The translations under genes and the position numbers were made by a program. DNA of 64,000 bases from Sphingomonas sp. A2-49. GTDB lineage: Bacteria > Pseudomonadota > Alphaproteobacteria > Sphingomonadales > Sphingomonadaceae. Where the stretch lies: NCBI RefSeq assembly GCF_025548555.1, contig NZ_JAJLPA010000001.1, positions 496,001-560,000 of the forward strand. Direction: 5' to 3'. Numbering within the stretch: the stretch's first letter is position 1; every line of letters begins with the position of its first letter. A model generated the notes under the pieces. That model was not told where the DNA came from. It ran no database searches and saw only the letters and a list, made by a program, of their open reading frames with translations. This document shows, in pieces, positions 43,557-52,765 of this stretch.

Positions 43557-45020
43557 ATGCAGCGCAATCCCGTCGGCAAACTGCTCCTGTTCGGAGCGAC
43601 CGGTGACCTCGCCAAGCGCATGTTGCTGCCCTCGCTGTACGGCCTGCACGCCGACGGCCTGTTGCCGGACGGGCTGACCATCACCGGCTCGGCGCGCGGC
43701 GACATGGACGACGACGGCTATCGCGACGTCGTCAAGAAGGCGCTCGAGGAATTCCTGCCCGACGACCGCAAGGACGAAGGTGCGCTCGGCACCTTCATGC
43801 AGCGCATCCAGTTCCAGCCCGCGGACCTGTCCGATCCCGACAGCTTCCGGCCGCTGGCCGAAAAGATCGGCGACATCGCCGGCGGCCTCGCCATCTATCT
43901 GTCGACCGCGCCGTCGCTGTTCGAATCGGCGGTGCAGGGCCTCGAAAAGGTCGGCCTGACCGGCCCGTCGGTGCGGATCGCGCTCGAAAAGCCGCTCGGC
44001 TACGACCTCGCTTCCTCGAAGGAGATCAACGACACCGTCGCCGCCGCCTTCCCGGAGGATCGCACGTTCCGGATCGACCATTATCTGGGCAAGGAGACGG
44101 TACAGAACATCCTGGCGCTGCGCTTCGGCAATTCCATGTTCGAGCCGATCTGGAACGCGCAGGGGATCGACAACATCCAGATCACGATCGCCGAGACGGT
44201 CGGGCTGGAGGATCGCGCCGGCTATTACGAGGGCGCGGGCGCGCTGCGCGACATGGTCGCCAATCATATGCTCCAGCTCGTCGCGCTGATCGCGATGGAG
44301 CCGCCGGCGCTGTACGACGGCACCGCGATCCGCGACGAAAAGGCCAAGGTGTTCCGCTCGCTGCGCAAGATCACGCCGGAACAATCGCCGCAATGCACCG
44401 TCACCGGCCAGTATGAAGAGGGCGCGGTCGGCGGCAAGGTCGTCAAGGGCTATGACGACGAACTGGGCTATGACAGCAACGTCGAAACCTTCGTCGCGAT
44501 CAAGGCGCACATCGACAATTGGCGCTGGCAGGGCGTGCCCTTCTACCTGCGCACCGGCAAGCGGATGGCGAAGCGGCGCAGCGAGATCGCGATCCAGTTC
44601 AAGCCCGTACCGCATTCGATGTTCTCGGGGCGCGGCGGCCTGCTCCAGCCCAATACGCTCGTCATCCGCCTGCAACCGGAAGAATATGTCCAGCTGCTGG
44701 TGATGACCAAGGAGCCCGGGCTCGACCGCGAGGGCGTCCGCCTGCGCGAGGTGCCGCTGAACCTCAGCATGGACGCCGAATTCGCCGGATCGCGCCGCCG
44801 CATCGCCTATGAGCGGTTGCTGCTCGACCTGATCGAGGGCGACCAGACGCTGTTCGTGCGCCGCGACGAGGTGGAGGCGCAGTGGACCTGGATCGACGCG
44901 ATCCGCGCCGGCTGGGACGCGAACCAGACCAAACCCAAGCATTACACCGCCGGCACCTGGGGCCCGGCAGGGGCGATCGGGCTGACCGAGCGCGACGGGG
45001 TGACCTGGCAGGACGATTGA
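43557..45020 (+). CDS. zwf: Glucose-6-phosphate 1-dehydrogenase
   Basis: A 487-residue enzyme that oxidises glucose-6-phosphate to 6-phosphogluconolactone with NADP. It has LLLFGATGDLAKRMLLPSLY at the N-terminus and the substrate signature RIDHYLGKETVQN near residue 170. It starts the Entner-Doudoroff cluster zwf-pgl-edd-glk-eda; all genes run in the same direction. A 248-nt gap with an inverted repeat separates it from pgl. Confidence 0.97.
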   Translation: MQRNPVGKLLLFGATGDLAKRMLLPSLYGLHADGLLPDGLTITGSARGDMDDDGYRDVVKKALEEFLPDDRKDEGALGTFMQRIQFQPADLSDPDSFRPLAEKIGDIAGGLAIYLSTAPSLFESAVQGLEKVGLTGPSVRIALEKPLGYDLASSKEINDTVAAAFPEDRTFRIDHYLGKETVQNILALRFGNSMFEPIWNAQGIDNIQITIAETVGLEDRAGYYEGAGALRDMVANHMLQLVALIAMEPPALYDGTAIRDEKAKVFRSLRKITPEQSPQCTVTGQYEEGAVGGKVVKGYDDELGYDSNVETFVAIKAHIDNWRWQGVPFYLRTGKRMAKRRSEIAIQFKPVPHSMFSGRGGLLQPNTLVIRLQPEEYVQLLVMTKEPGLDREGVRLREVPLNLSMDAEFAGSRRRIAYERLLLDLIEGDQTLFVRRDEVEAQWTWIDAIRAGWDANQTKPKHYTAGTWGPAGAIGLTERDGVTWQDD

Positions 45021-45046
45021 TGTTCGAGCGCCCTAAATTTTTCGCA

Positions 45047-45147
45047 CGCCGTCATTCCCGCGAGGGCGGGAATCCATACCGGGCGACCCTGCGGCTCCAG
45101 CGTTAGGTCATGGGTTATGGATCCCCGCCTTCGCGGGGATGACGGCG
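45047..45147. repeat. Inverted pair of REP-like palindromes between zwf and pgl
   Basis: The arms 45047-45077 and 45117-45147 are inverted copies over 31 bases with three mismatches (CGCCGTCATYCCCGCGA core), and each arm folds as its own hairpin. It could stabilise the zwf message or attenuate transcription into pgl. The core matches the repeat at 15571-15660. Confidence 0.7.
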
Positions 45148-45268
45148 TGGTTGGATGACAATATCGCGCCTGACGCACTATTCTGTCCCCCATACGTATG
45201 CGGGGACACTTACCTTGCGCGTGTCGCTCCGCTAAGCGGGCCCGCGCCGATATGAAGAGGCTTGACCC

Positions 45269-45973
45269 ATGACCGAGATCGAATGGTGGGAATATGACGA
45301 CGCGGGCGAGCTCGCGGACGCCATCGCCGGCGACATCCAGTTCGTCATCGAAAGCGCGATCGACGCGCGCGGTTCGGCCGTGGTGGCGCTGGCCGGCGGC
45401 AAGACCCCCTTCCCCGCCTATCAGAAGCTCGCCGCCGCCAAGCTCGACTGGAAGCGGGTGACGATCGTCCCCGGCGACGAGCGGATCGTGCCGCTGGGCG
45501 ACCCGCTGTCGAACGTGACGCAGCTCGGTAAGCTGTTCATCCCCAAGGGCGCGCGGGTGATCCCGGTCGTGCCGCAGGCGAACGCCGACTATAAGAGCGC
45601 GGGCCGGTCGGCGGACGCACTGATGCAGGACCTCCACTGGCCGCTCGACCTGTGCCTGCTCGGCATGGGTGGCGACGGGCACACGGCCTCGATCTTCCCC
45701 GGCCCCGACTTCGACGAGGCGCTGAACGGCCCGAAGGAGCGCCGCATGCTGGGCGTGATGCCCGATCCGCTGCCGCCCGAGGCGCCGGTCGCGCGCGTCA
45801 CGCTGTCGCGGCAGGGCATCGTTACCGCACGGGCGCTGATGATCGCGCTGACCGGGGCGGACAAGCGCAAGGTGCTCGAACAGGCGATTTCGGAGGGGCC
45901 GTCGTCGCCCTATCCGATCGGCCGCGTGCTCGCCGACGCGGAACTGCCCGTCGACATCCACTGGGCGCCCTGA
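45269..45973 (+). CDS. pgl: 6-phosphogluconolactonase
   Basis: A 234-residue sugar isomerase-fold hydrolase that opens 6-phosphogluconolactone to 6-phosphogluconate. Blocks: VVALAGGKTPFPAYQKL, VTIVPGDERIVPLGD, and LDLCLLGMGGDGHTASIFPG. The ATG at 45269 follows GAAGAGG. The next gene, edd, lies 40 nt on. Confidence 0.95.
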   Translation: MTEIEWWEYDDAGELADAIAGDIQFVIESAIDARGSAVVALAGGKTPFPAYQKLAAAKLDWKRVTIVPGDERIVPLGDPLSNVTQLGKLFIPKGARVIPVVPQANADYKSAGRSADALMQDLHWPLDLCLLGMGGDGHTASIFPGPDFDEALNGPKERRMLGVMPDPLPPEAPVARVTLSRQGIVTARALMIALTGADKRKVLEQAISEGPSSPYPIGRVLADAELPVDIHWAP

Positions 45974-46013
45974 CGCCGCCGGCCCCAACGCTCCCTCCCC
46001 AGGACCCCGCGCC

Positions 46014-47825
46014 ATGCATCCCGAAGTCTCCGCCGTCACCGACCGCATCGTCTCGCGATCGAAGGACAGTCGCGACGCCTATCTGGCGCTGATCGCGCGC
46101 GAGCGCGACACCGGCGCGCGGCGGCCGCAGCTCGGCTGTGCCAACCTCGCCCATGCCTATGCCGGGACCGAGGAGGATCGCGACACGATGCGCGCCGGAC
46201 AGGCGATGAACATCGGTATCGTCACCGCCTATAACGACATGCTGAGCGCGCATGCGGTCTATTACCGCTATCCCGAACTGATGAAGGTCTGGGCGCGCGA
46301 AGCCGGCGCCACCGCGCAGGTGGCGGGCGGCGTGCCGGCGATGTGCGACGGGGTGACGCAGGGCTATCCCGGCATGGAACTGTCGCTGTTCAGCCGCGAC
46401 ACGATCGCGCTCAGCACCGCGATCGCGCTCAGCCACGGCACGTTCGAGGGCGCGGCGCTGCTCGGCATCTGCGACAAGATCGTGCCGGGGCTGCTGATGG
46501 GCGCGCTGCGCTTCGGCCATCTGCCGATGGTGCTGATTCCCGGCGGGCCGATGCCGTCGGGCCTCGCCAACAAGGCGAAGGCGGCGGTGCGCGAGGCCTA
46601 TGCCGAGGGCAAGGCGGGCCGCGAGGAACTGCTCGACGCGGAAATCCAGGCCTATCACGGCAAGGGCACCTGCACCTTCTACGGCACCGCCAACACCAAC
46701 CAGATGATGATGGAGGTGATGGGCCTGCACATGCCCGGCGCCGCCTTCGTCAATCCGGGGACCAAGCTGCGTCAGGAACTGACCCGCGCCGCGGTCCACC
46801 GGCTCGCTGAAATCGGGTGGCGCGGGCAGGATTACCGACCACTCGGGCTGTGCGTCGACGAACGGGCGATCGTCAACGCCGCGGTCGGGCTGCTGGCGAC
46901 CGGTGGGTCGACCAATCATTTGCTTCACGTGCCCGCGATCGCGCGCGCGGCGGGCATCGTCATCGACTGGGAGGATTTCGATCGCCTCAGCCGCGCGGTG
47001 CCGCTGATCGCGCGCGTCTATCCCAACGGTTCGGCCGACGTGAACGCGTTCGAGGCGGCGGGCGGCATGCCCTTCGTGATCCGGGAATTGCTGTCCGCCG
47101 GCCTGCTGCACGGCGACATCACCACGGTCAGCGGCGACAGCCTCGCCGCCTATGCGCGCAAGCCCGCGATCGTCGACGACACGCTCGACTGGGAACCGGT
47201 CGGCGACAGCGGCGATACCACGATCCTGCGCCCCGTCGCCGAGGCCTTCTCGCCCGACGGCGGCATGCGCATCCTGGCGGGCAATATCGGCCGGTCGTGC
47301 ATCAAGGTGTCCGCCGTCGATCGCGATCGCTGGGTGATCGAGGCACCGGCGCTGGTCTTCCACGACCAGCTCGACGTGATCGAGGCGTTCAAGCGCGGCG
47401 AGCTGGACCGCGACGTCGTCGTCGTCGTCCGCTTCCAAGGGCCGCGTGCGAACGGCATGCCCGAACTGCACAAGCTGACCCCGCCGCTCGGCGTGCTCCA
47501 GAACCGCGGCTTCAAGGTGGCGCTGGTCACCGACGGCCGGATGTCGGGGGCGAGCGGCAAGGTGCCCTGTGCGATCCATTGCTCGCCCGAGGCGCTGGGC
47601 AACGGCGCGATCGGCAAGATCCGCGACGGCGACGTCATCCGGGTCGATGCGGTCAACGGCAGGCTCGACGCGCTGGTCGATGCCGCCGAATGGCTCGAGC
47701 GGCCGCTGTGCGACGCGCCGGGCGCGGCGACGGGCATGGGCCGCGAACTGTTCGGCATGTTCCGCGGTCTGGCGGACGAGGCGGAAAAGGGTGCATCGGG
47801 GATGCTGGCGGCGGCGGGATTATAA
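46014..47825 (+). CDS. edd: 6-phosphogluconate dehydratase
   Basis: A 603-residue [4Fe-4S] dehydratase (IlvD/Edd family) that makes 2-keto-3-deoxy-6-phosphogluconate. It has MNIGIVTAYNDMLSAHAVYY, cluster Cys residues in ALLGICDKIVPG and GRSCIKVSAV, and KGTCTFYGTANTNQMMMEV. It lies between pgl and glk in the ED cluster. Confidence 0.96.
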   Translation: MHPEVSAVTDRIVSRSKDSRDAYLALIARERDTGARRPQLGCANLAHAYAGTEEDRDTMRAGQAMNIGIVTAYNDMLSAHAVYYRYPELMKVWAREAGATAQVAGGVPAMCDGVTQGYPGMELSLFSRDTIALSTAIALSHGTFEGAALLGICDKIVPGLLMGALRFGHLPMVLIPGGPMPSGLANKAKAAVREAYAEGKAGREELLDAEIQAYHGKGTCTFYGTANTNQMMMEVMGLHMPGAAFVNPGTKLRQELTRAAVHRLAEIGWRGQDYRPLGLCVDERAIVNAAVGLLATGGSTNHLLHVPAIARAAGIVIDWEDFDRLSRAVPLIARVYPNGSADVNAFEAAGGMPFVIRELLSAGLLHGDITTVSGDSLAAYARKPAIVDDTLDWEPVGDSGDTTILRPVAEAFSPDGGMRILAGNIGRSCIKVSAVDRDRWVIEAPALVFHDQLDVIEAFKRGELDRDVVVVVRFQGPRANGMPELHKLTPPLGVLQNRGFKVALVTDGRMSGASGKVPCAIHCSPEALGNGAIGKIRDGDVIRVDAVNGRLDALVDAAEWLERPLCDAPGAATGMGRELFGMFRGLADEAEKGASGMLAAAGL

Positions 47826-47835
47826 GGGCGCCGCA

Positions 47836-47919
47836 CCCTCACCCTTCCGGCGCTGCGCGCCTCCCTCCCTCTCCCACCGGGAGAGGGAAGAGACGGCGAA
47901 GCCGGCGACAGGGTGAGGG
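47836..47919. repeat. Intergenic inverted repeat between edd and glk
   Basis: CCCTCACCCT at 47836-47845 and AGGGTGAGGG at 47910-47919 are perfect inverted arms; inside, CCCTCTCCC and GGGAGAGGG form a second stem. This is a common kind of dispersed extragenic repeat in proteobacteria and could stabilise mRNA. Confidence 0.6.
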
Positions 47920-47948
47920 CGGGCGCGAAACGACGAGAGGGGAATAGC

Positions 47949-48914
47949 ATGCAATTGGTCAGCGTAGACATCGGCGGCACCCACGCCCGCTTCGCCATCG
48001 CCGAGGTCGAGGGCGGCCGTGTCGTCTCGCTCGGCGAGCCGGTGACGCTGAAGACCGCCGAACATGCCAGCCTCCAGACCGCGTGGCAGCATTTCGCGAC
48101 GATCCACGCCGCCCCCCTGCCGAAGGCGGCGGCGATCTCGGTCGCGTCGCCGATCACCGGCGACATCATCCGGCTGACCAACAATCCCTGGGTGATCCGC
48201 CCGTCGCTGATCCCCGAGCGGCTGGGTGCCGACGTCTACACCGTCATCAACGATTTCGGCGCGGTGGGCCATGCCGTCGCGCAGCTGCCGGCGGAGGATT
48301 TCGAACACCTCTGCGGCCCCGACACGCCGCTGCCGACGCAGGGGGTCACCACCGTCTGCGGCCCCGGTACGGGGCTAGGCGTCGCGCAGGTGTTCAAGAC
48401 CGGCGGCGGCTATCACGTGCTGCCGACCGAGGGCGGGCATGTCGATTACGCGCCGCTCGACGGAATCGAGGATGCCTTCGTCAAGCGGCTGCGCCGGTCG
48501 TTCACGCGCGTGTCGTCGGAGCGGATCTGCTCCGGGCCCGGCATCGTCGCGATCTACGAGACGCTCGCCGAGATGGAGGGCCGCGCGGTGCCCAGCCGCG
48601 ACGACAAGACCATCTGGACCGAGGCGATCGAGGGCACCGATTCGATCGCGCTCGCCGCGCTCGACCGCTTCTGCCTGGCGCTGGGCGCGGTCGCCGGCGA
48701 CCTTGCGCTCGCGCACGGCGCCAAGGCGGTGGTGATCGCTGGCGGCCTCGGCCTCAGGATCAAGGACAAGCTGATCCGATCGGGGTTCGACCAGCGCTTC
48801 GTCGCCAAGGGGCGCTTCCAGACGCTGATGGCCGGTATCCCGGTCAAGCTCATCACCCATCCGCAGCCCGGCCTGTTCGGCGCCGCGGCCGCCTTCGCCC
48901 AAGAACACGCATAA
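47949..48914 (+). CDS. glk: Glucokinase
   Basis: A 321-residue hexokinase-fold kinase that phosphorylates glucose for the ED pathway. It has LVSVDIGGTHARFAIAEV at the phosphate-binding loop, VINDFGAVGHAV with the catalytic Asp, VCGPGTGLGVAQV, and LPTEGGHVDY. GAGAGG lies upstream of the ATG at 47949. It lies between edd and eda. Confidence 0.95.
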   Translation: MQLVSVDIGGTHARFAIAEVEGGRVVSLGEPVTLKTAEHASLQTAWQHFATIHAAPLPKAAAISVASPITGDIIRLTNNPWVIRPSLIPERLGADVYTVINDFGAVGHAVAQLPAEDFEHLCGPDTPLPTQGVTTVCGPGTGLGVAQVFKTGGGYHVLPTEGGHVDYAPLDGIEDAFVKRLRRSFTRVSSERICSGPGIVAIYETLAEMEGRAVPSRDDKTIWTEAIEGTDSIALAALDRFCLALGAVAGDLALAHGAKAVVIAGGLGLRIKDKLIRSGFDQRFVAKGRFQTLMAGIPVKLITHPQPGLFGAAAAFAQEHA

Positions 48915-48927
48915 GGTAGAATAGCGC

Positions 48928-49533
48928 ATGACAGACATCGCCACCATCATGCAGACCAGCGCCGTCATCCCGGTGCTGGTGATCGACGACGCCGCCACCG
49001 CGCGCCCGCTCGCCGAGGCGCTGGTCGCCGGCGGCCTGCGCGTGCTGGAGGTGACGCTGCGCACCCCTGCCGCGATGGAGGCGATCGCCGAGATGAAGCG
49101 CGTGCCCGGCGCGATCGTCGGCGCCGGGACCGTCGTCAACGAGGCGCAGGCGAAGGCGGTGATCGACGCCGGCGTCGAATTCATCGTCTCGCCGGGCCTC
49201 ACCGAACGGCTCGCGCGCCCCATCCTCGACGCGGGCGTCGCCTACCTGCCCGGCACCGCGACCGCGGGCGACATCATGCGCGGCCTCGACCTCGGGCTGA
49301 CGCACTTCAAGTTCTTCCCCGCCGAGACGTCGGGCGGGCTGAAGGCGCTGAAGGCGCTCGCCGCCCCCTTCTACCAGTGCCGCTTCTGTCCGACCGGCGG
49401 GATCACCGAAGCGTCCGCCCCCGCCTGGCTGGCGTTCGACCCGGTCCTGTGCGTCGGCGGCAGCTGGGTGACCGGCGGCACGATGGCGGAGGTGGAGGCA
49501 AAGGCGCGCGCCGCGGCGGCATTGCGCGGCTGA
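48928..49533 (+). CDS. eda: 2-dehydro-3-deoxyphosphogluconate (KDPG) aldolase
   Basis: A 201-residue class I aldolase that splits KDPG into pyruvate and glyceraldehyde-3-phosphate. It has the catalytic Glu in RVLEVTLRTP (residue 41), the Schiff-base Lys in LTHFKFFPAETSGG, and CPTGGITEASAPAWLA. It closes the ED cluster. Confidence 0.96.
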   Translation: MTDIATIMQTSAVIPVLVIDDAATARPLAEALVAGGLRVLEVTLRTPAAMEAIAEMKRVPGAIVGAGTVVNEAQAKAVIDAGVEFIVSPGLTERLARPILDAGVAYLPGTATAGDIMRGLDLGLTHFKFFPAETSGGLKALKALAAPFYQCRFCPTGGITEASAPAWLAFDPVLCVGGSWVTGGTMAEVEAKARAAAALRG

Positions 49534-49604
49534 TACCCGCACATCGGCACGATCGGTCCGTTCACGACATTGTCGCTTAACCGTTTCCGCCTAGATGGCC
49601 GGGA

Positions 49605-50021
49605 ATGAGAGCAAGCAACAGCTATGGATGGATGCGGACGGACGACACGCACGCGTCGCCGTCGCCCGCACCCTATACGGTCAGCGTGACGGACGATGGC
49701 ATCCTGTCCCTGCGGATCGACGGCGTCCTCGATGCCGCGGACGTCGAGGGTTTCTTTGCGGCGCTGACGCCCGTCCATGCACGGATACGCCGGACGACGG
49801 GCACCGTGCGGGCGCTGCTCGAAACGACGCGGGTCCAGTCGCCGGTCGTCGCGATGCAGATCCGCAGCCGGACGATGGCGCTCGCCGACCCTGCGGATCG
49901 GGTCGGCATCGTGTTCGCCACCATTCTGGCGAAATTCCAGATCCAGCGGCTGATCGGGGGCGAGATGTTCGCGATCTTCACCGATCGCAACGCGGCACTC
50001 GCCTGGCTCAGACGCGGCTGA
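49605..50021 (+). CDS. STAS-like hypothetical protein (paralogue of 57259-57726)
   Basis: A 138-residue soluble protein. Pattern: YTVSVTDDGILSLRIDGVLD (strands), then ADVEGFFAAL helix, VRALLETTRVQSPVV, RVGIVFATILAKFQ and a final DRNAALAWLRRG. The alternating strand/helix order resembles STAS or SpoIIAA-like domains. The gene at 57259 shows the same order and several shared positions, including a final AWL. Function unknown. It converges on mltG with three bases between. Confidence 0.6.
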   Translation: MRASNSYGWMRTDDTHASPSPAPYTVSVTDDGILSLRIDGVLDAADVEGFFAALTPVHARIRRTTGTVRALLETTRVQSPVVAMQIRSRTMALADPADRVGIVFATILAKFQIQRLIGGEMFAIFTDRNAALAWLRRG

Positions 50022-50024
50022 CGA

Positions 50025-50993
50025 TCACATCTCGCCGCGCTGGCGGCGGATGGCGTACCATTTGCGCACGTTGGCGTTATGCTCGGCCAGCGTGTCGGCG
50101 AAAACGTGCCCGCCGGTGCCGTCCGCAACGAAATACAGCGCCTTCGATGACGCGGGGTCGAGCACGGCGTCGATCGACGCGCGCCCCGGGTTGGCGATCG
50201 GCCCGATGGGCAGGCCCGCCTCAGCATAGGTGTTGTAGCCGTTCCTGGCCTGCAATTCGGAGCGCAGGATGCGGCGGCCGAGCGGGCGCCCCCTGGTGAT
50301 CGGGTAGATCACGGTCGGATCCGCCTGCAACGGCATGCCGTTGCGCAGCCGGTTGCCATAGACCGCCGCGACGGTGCGTCGTTCGGACGGCTTGCCGGTT
50401 TCCTTCTCGACGATCGAGGCGAGGACGATCGCCTGTTCGGGCGTCGTCACCGCGATCCCCGGCTTGCGCGCCTTCCATGCCTTGGCGAGATACGTCCGCA
50501 TCGCCGCCTGCATCCGCGCGACGATCGCCGCACGCGTATCGCCGCGCTGGAACGCATAACTGTCGGGCAGCACCGATCCCTCGGCCGGCACGGGCGCCGT
50601 CCCGGTCAGCCCGTCCGCCTTGGCCAGCGCATCGTGGACCATGACCGACGGATAGCCCTCCGGCACCACGACCAGCCGTTGCAGCACCTTGCCGCCCTGG
50701 AGCATCTTCAGGATGTCGGCGGGGCTGGCGTGCGGCGGGATGCGATATTCGCCCGCCTTGATCGCCTCGCCCGAGCCGAACACGCGCGCCAGCATGCGGA
50801 ACCGGTTGGCGGACCGGATCGCCCCCGCCTGTTCCAGCGCGCGGGCGGCGGCGGCAAGGCTGCTGCCCTCCGCCACCTGCACGGTCAGCGCGCGCGGTGC
50901 CGGGCCGCTGCCGCCCCAGCCCTGAAAGACGAGGAACGCCGCGACCAGCGCGACGAGGCCGATCGCCGCGCCGATGCAACCGACCCTGCGCAC
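50025..50993 (-). CDS. mltG: Endolytic peptidoglycan transglycosylase MltG
   Basis: A 322-residue protein with one N-terminal span (GAAIGLVALVAAFLVFQGW), a LysM-like subdomain, and the YceG catalytic domain with the active-site Glu in LASIVEKETGK (about residue 195). It also has PLQADPTVIYP and YNTYAEAGLPIGPIANPG. It cuts nascent glycan strands and so sets their length. It is last in fabD-(GxxExxY)-fabG-acpP-fabF-mltG. Confidence 0.94.
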   Translation of the reverse strand: MRRVGCIGAAIGLVALVAAFLVFQGWGGSGPAPRALTVQVAEGSSLAAAARALEQAGAIRSANRFRMLARVFGSGEAIKAGEYRIPPHASPADILKMLQGGKVLQRLVVVPEGYPSVMVHDALAKADGLTGTAPVPAEGSVLPDSYAFQRGDTRAAIVARMQAAMRTYLAKAWKARKPGIAVTTPEQAIVLASIVEKETGKPSERRTVAAVYGNRLRNGMPLQADPTVIYPITRGRPLGRRILRSELQARNGYNTYAEAGLPIGPIANPGRASIDAVLDPASSKALYFVADGTGGHVFADTLAEHNANVRKWYAIRRQRGEM

Positions 50994-50997
50994 CGGC

Positions 50998-52257
50998 TCA
51001 GACCGCCTTCATCACCAGCGACGCATTGGTCCCGCCGAAGCCGAACGAATTGTTCAGCACGGCCTTTACCGACCGCTTCTTGGCGACATGCGGCACCAGG
51101 TCGACGCCGACGCAATTGTCGCTCGGATTGTCGAGGTTGAGCGTCGGCGGCACGATCCCGTCGCGCATCGCGAGGATGCAGAAGATCGATTCGACCGCGC
51201 CGGCACCGCCGAGCAGATGCCCGATCGCCGATTTGGTCGACGACATCGACACGCCCTCCAGCGCGCTGCCGAACAGCCGCCGCACCGCGCCCAGTTCCAG
51301 CTCGTCGCCGAGCGGCGTCGAGGTGCCGTGCGCGTTGACATAGTCGATGTCTTCCAGCGCCAGCCCCGACTTGCGCAGCGCCATCTCCATCGACCGGAAC
51401 GCCCCCGACCCTTCGGGATGCGGCGCGGTGACGTGATAGGCGTCGCCCGACAGGCCGTAGCCGATCACCTCGGCATAGATGGTGGCGCCGCGCGCCTTGG
51501 CCCGCTCATATTCCTCGAGGCAGACGACGCCCGCGCCCTCGCCCATCACGAAGCCGTCGCGGTCCTTGTCCCACGGCCGGCTCGCGCGCCACGGCTCGTC
51601 GCGGAAACCGGTCGACAATGCGCGGGCCTGGCCGAAGCCGGCGATGCCGATCGGGCAGACCGTGCTCTCGGCGCCGCCCGCGAGCATGACGTCGGCATCG
51701 TCCATCGCGATCATCCGCGCGGCATCGCCGATCGAATGCGCGCCGGTCGAACAGGCGGTGACGACCGCATGGTTGGGCCCCATCAGGCCGTATTTGATCG
51801 AAACCTGTCCCGAGATCAGGTTGATGAGGCGGCCGTGGACGAAGTGCGGGCTGACGCGCTTGGGGCCCTTGGCGGCGAGCACGAGCGATTCGCTCTCGAT
51901 CCCCGGCAGGCCGCCGATGCCCGAACCGATCGAGCAGCCGGCGCGGAACCGCTCCGCCTCGCTCATGTCGGTCAGGCCCGCATCCTCGAGCGCCTGTCCG
52001 GCGGCGTCGATGCCGTAGACGATGAACGGATCGACCTGGCGCTGGATCTTGTGGTCGACGCGCCGCGACGCGTCGAAGCCATATTCGTGACCCGCCGGCT
52101 TCACTTCGCAGGCATAGTTCGAATGGAAATCGGTCGCGTCGAAACGGGTTATCGTGCCCGCCCCCGACTTGCTCGCGATGATATTGGCCCAGGCCGTCTC
52201 GACGTCCGCACCGAGCGGCGTCACGAGGCCCAATCCGGTTACGACAACGCGCCGCAT
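50998..52257 (-). CDS. fabF: Beta-ketoacyl-ACP synthase II
   Basis: A 419-residue condensing enzyme in fatty acid elongation. It starts MRRVVVTGLGLVTPLG. The catalytic Cys is in VVTACSTGAHSIG, and the His residues are in VNAHGTSTPLGD and STKSAIGHLLGGAG. It ends NNSFGFGGTNASLVMK. It follows acpP, with a terminator-like hairpin between. Confidence 0.96.
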   Translation of the reverse strand: MRRVVVTGLGLVTPLGADVETAWANIIASKSGAGTITRFDATDFHSNYACEVKPAGHEYGFDASRRVDHKIQRQVDPFIVYGIDAAGQALEDAGLTDMSEAERFRAGCSIGSGIGGLPGIESESLVLAAKGPKRVSPHFVHGRLINLISGQVSIKYGLMGPNHAVVTACSTGAHSIGDAARMIAMDDADVMLAGGAESTVCPIGIAGFGQARALSTGFRDEPWRASRPWDKDRDGFVMGEGAGVVCLEEYERAKARGATIYAEVIGYGLSGDAYHVTAPHPEGSGAFRSMEMALRKSGLALEDIDYVNAHGTSTPLGDELELGAVRRLFGSALEGVSMSSTKSAIGHLLGGAGAVESIFCILAMRDGIVPPTLNLDNPSDNCVGVDLVPHVAKKRSVKAVLNNSFGFGGTNASLVMKAV

Positions 52258-52318
52258 ACCCTTCACTCCATCCAGTCCAAACACGCCGCCACCCGCCGAT
52301 GCCGGGGGTGGCCTTTAC

Positions 52319-52362
52319 GAAAAACGGCCCCCCGCCCTCTTAGCCCGGGGACGGGGAGCCGT
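52319..52362 (-). terminator. Terminator or attenuator between acpP and fabF
   Basis: On the minus strand ACGGCTCCCCG and CGGGGGGCCGT pair with one mismatch across a loop and are followed by TTTTCG. It sits 52 nt after the acpP stop and 62 nt before the fabF start. Partial termination would give more acpP than fabF message, as is common for this carrier protein. Confidence 0.65.
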
Positions 52363-52413
52363 TCGAATCCGGCCCTGACGGGCACGGGCAAGGCGCGAGC
52401 CAAGCCCCAGGAT

Positions 52414-52650
52414 TTAGGCCTTGTGCTCGTCGATATAGGTGATCGCGTCCTTCACGGTCGTGATCTTCTCGGCGGCATCGTCGGGGATCTCGACCCCGAA
52501 TTCTTCCTCGAACGCCATGACGAGCTCGACGATGTCGAGGCTGTCGGCGCCCAGGTCGTCGATGAAGCTCGCGTCCTCGGTCACCTTGTCGGCTTCGACG
52601 CCGAGATGCTCGACGACGATCTTCTTCACGCGGTCGGCGGTCTCGCTCAT
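52414..52650 (-). CDS. acpP: Acyl carrier protein
   Basis: A 78-residue carrier with the phosphopantetheine Ser in [20 protein letters not shown]. The start [17 protein letters not shown] is standard. It lies between fabG and fabF. A hairpin follows. Confidence 0.97.
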   Translation of the reverse strand: MSETADRVKKIVVEHLGVEADKVTEDASFIDDLGADSLDIVELVMAFEEEFGVEIPDDAAEKITTVKDAITYIDEHKA

Positions 52651-52765
52651 GGTATAGTCCCTCTTCACGTTGGGGGGTGTTTGTTGTTCCCGACCGCCCG
52701 TAGAACGGGCGGGTTCGGGTGGCAAGCGTCTGTTAAGGGTCGGCACGGCGGCCGTCCCGAACGCC

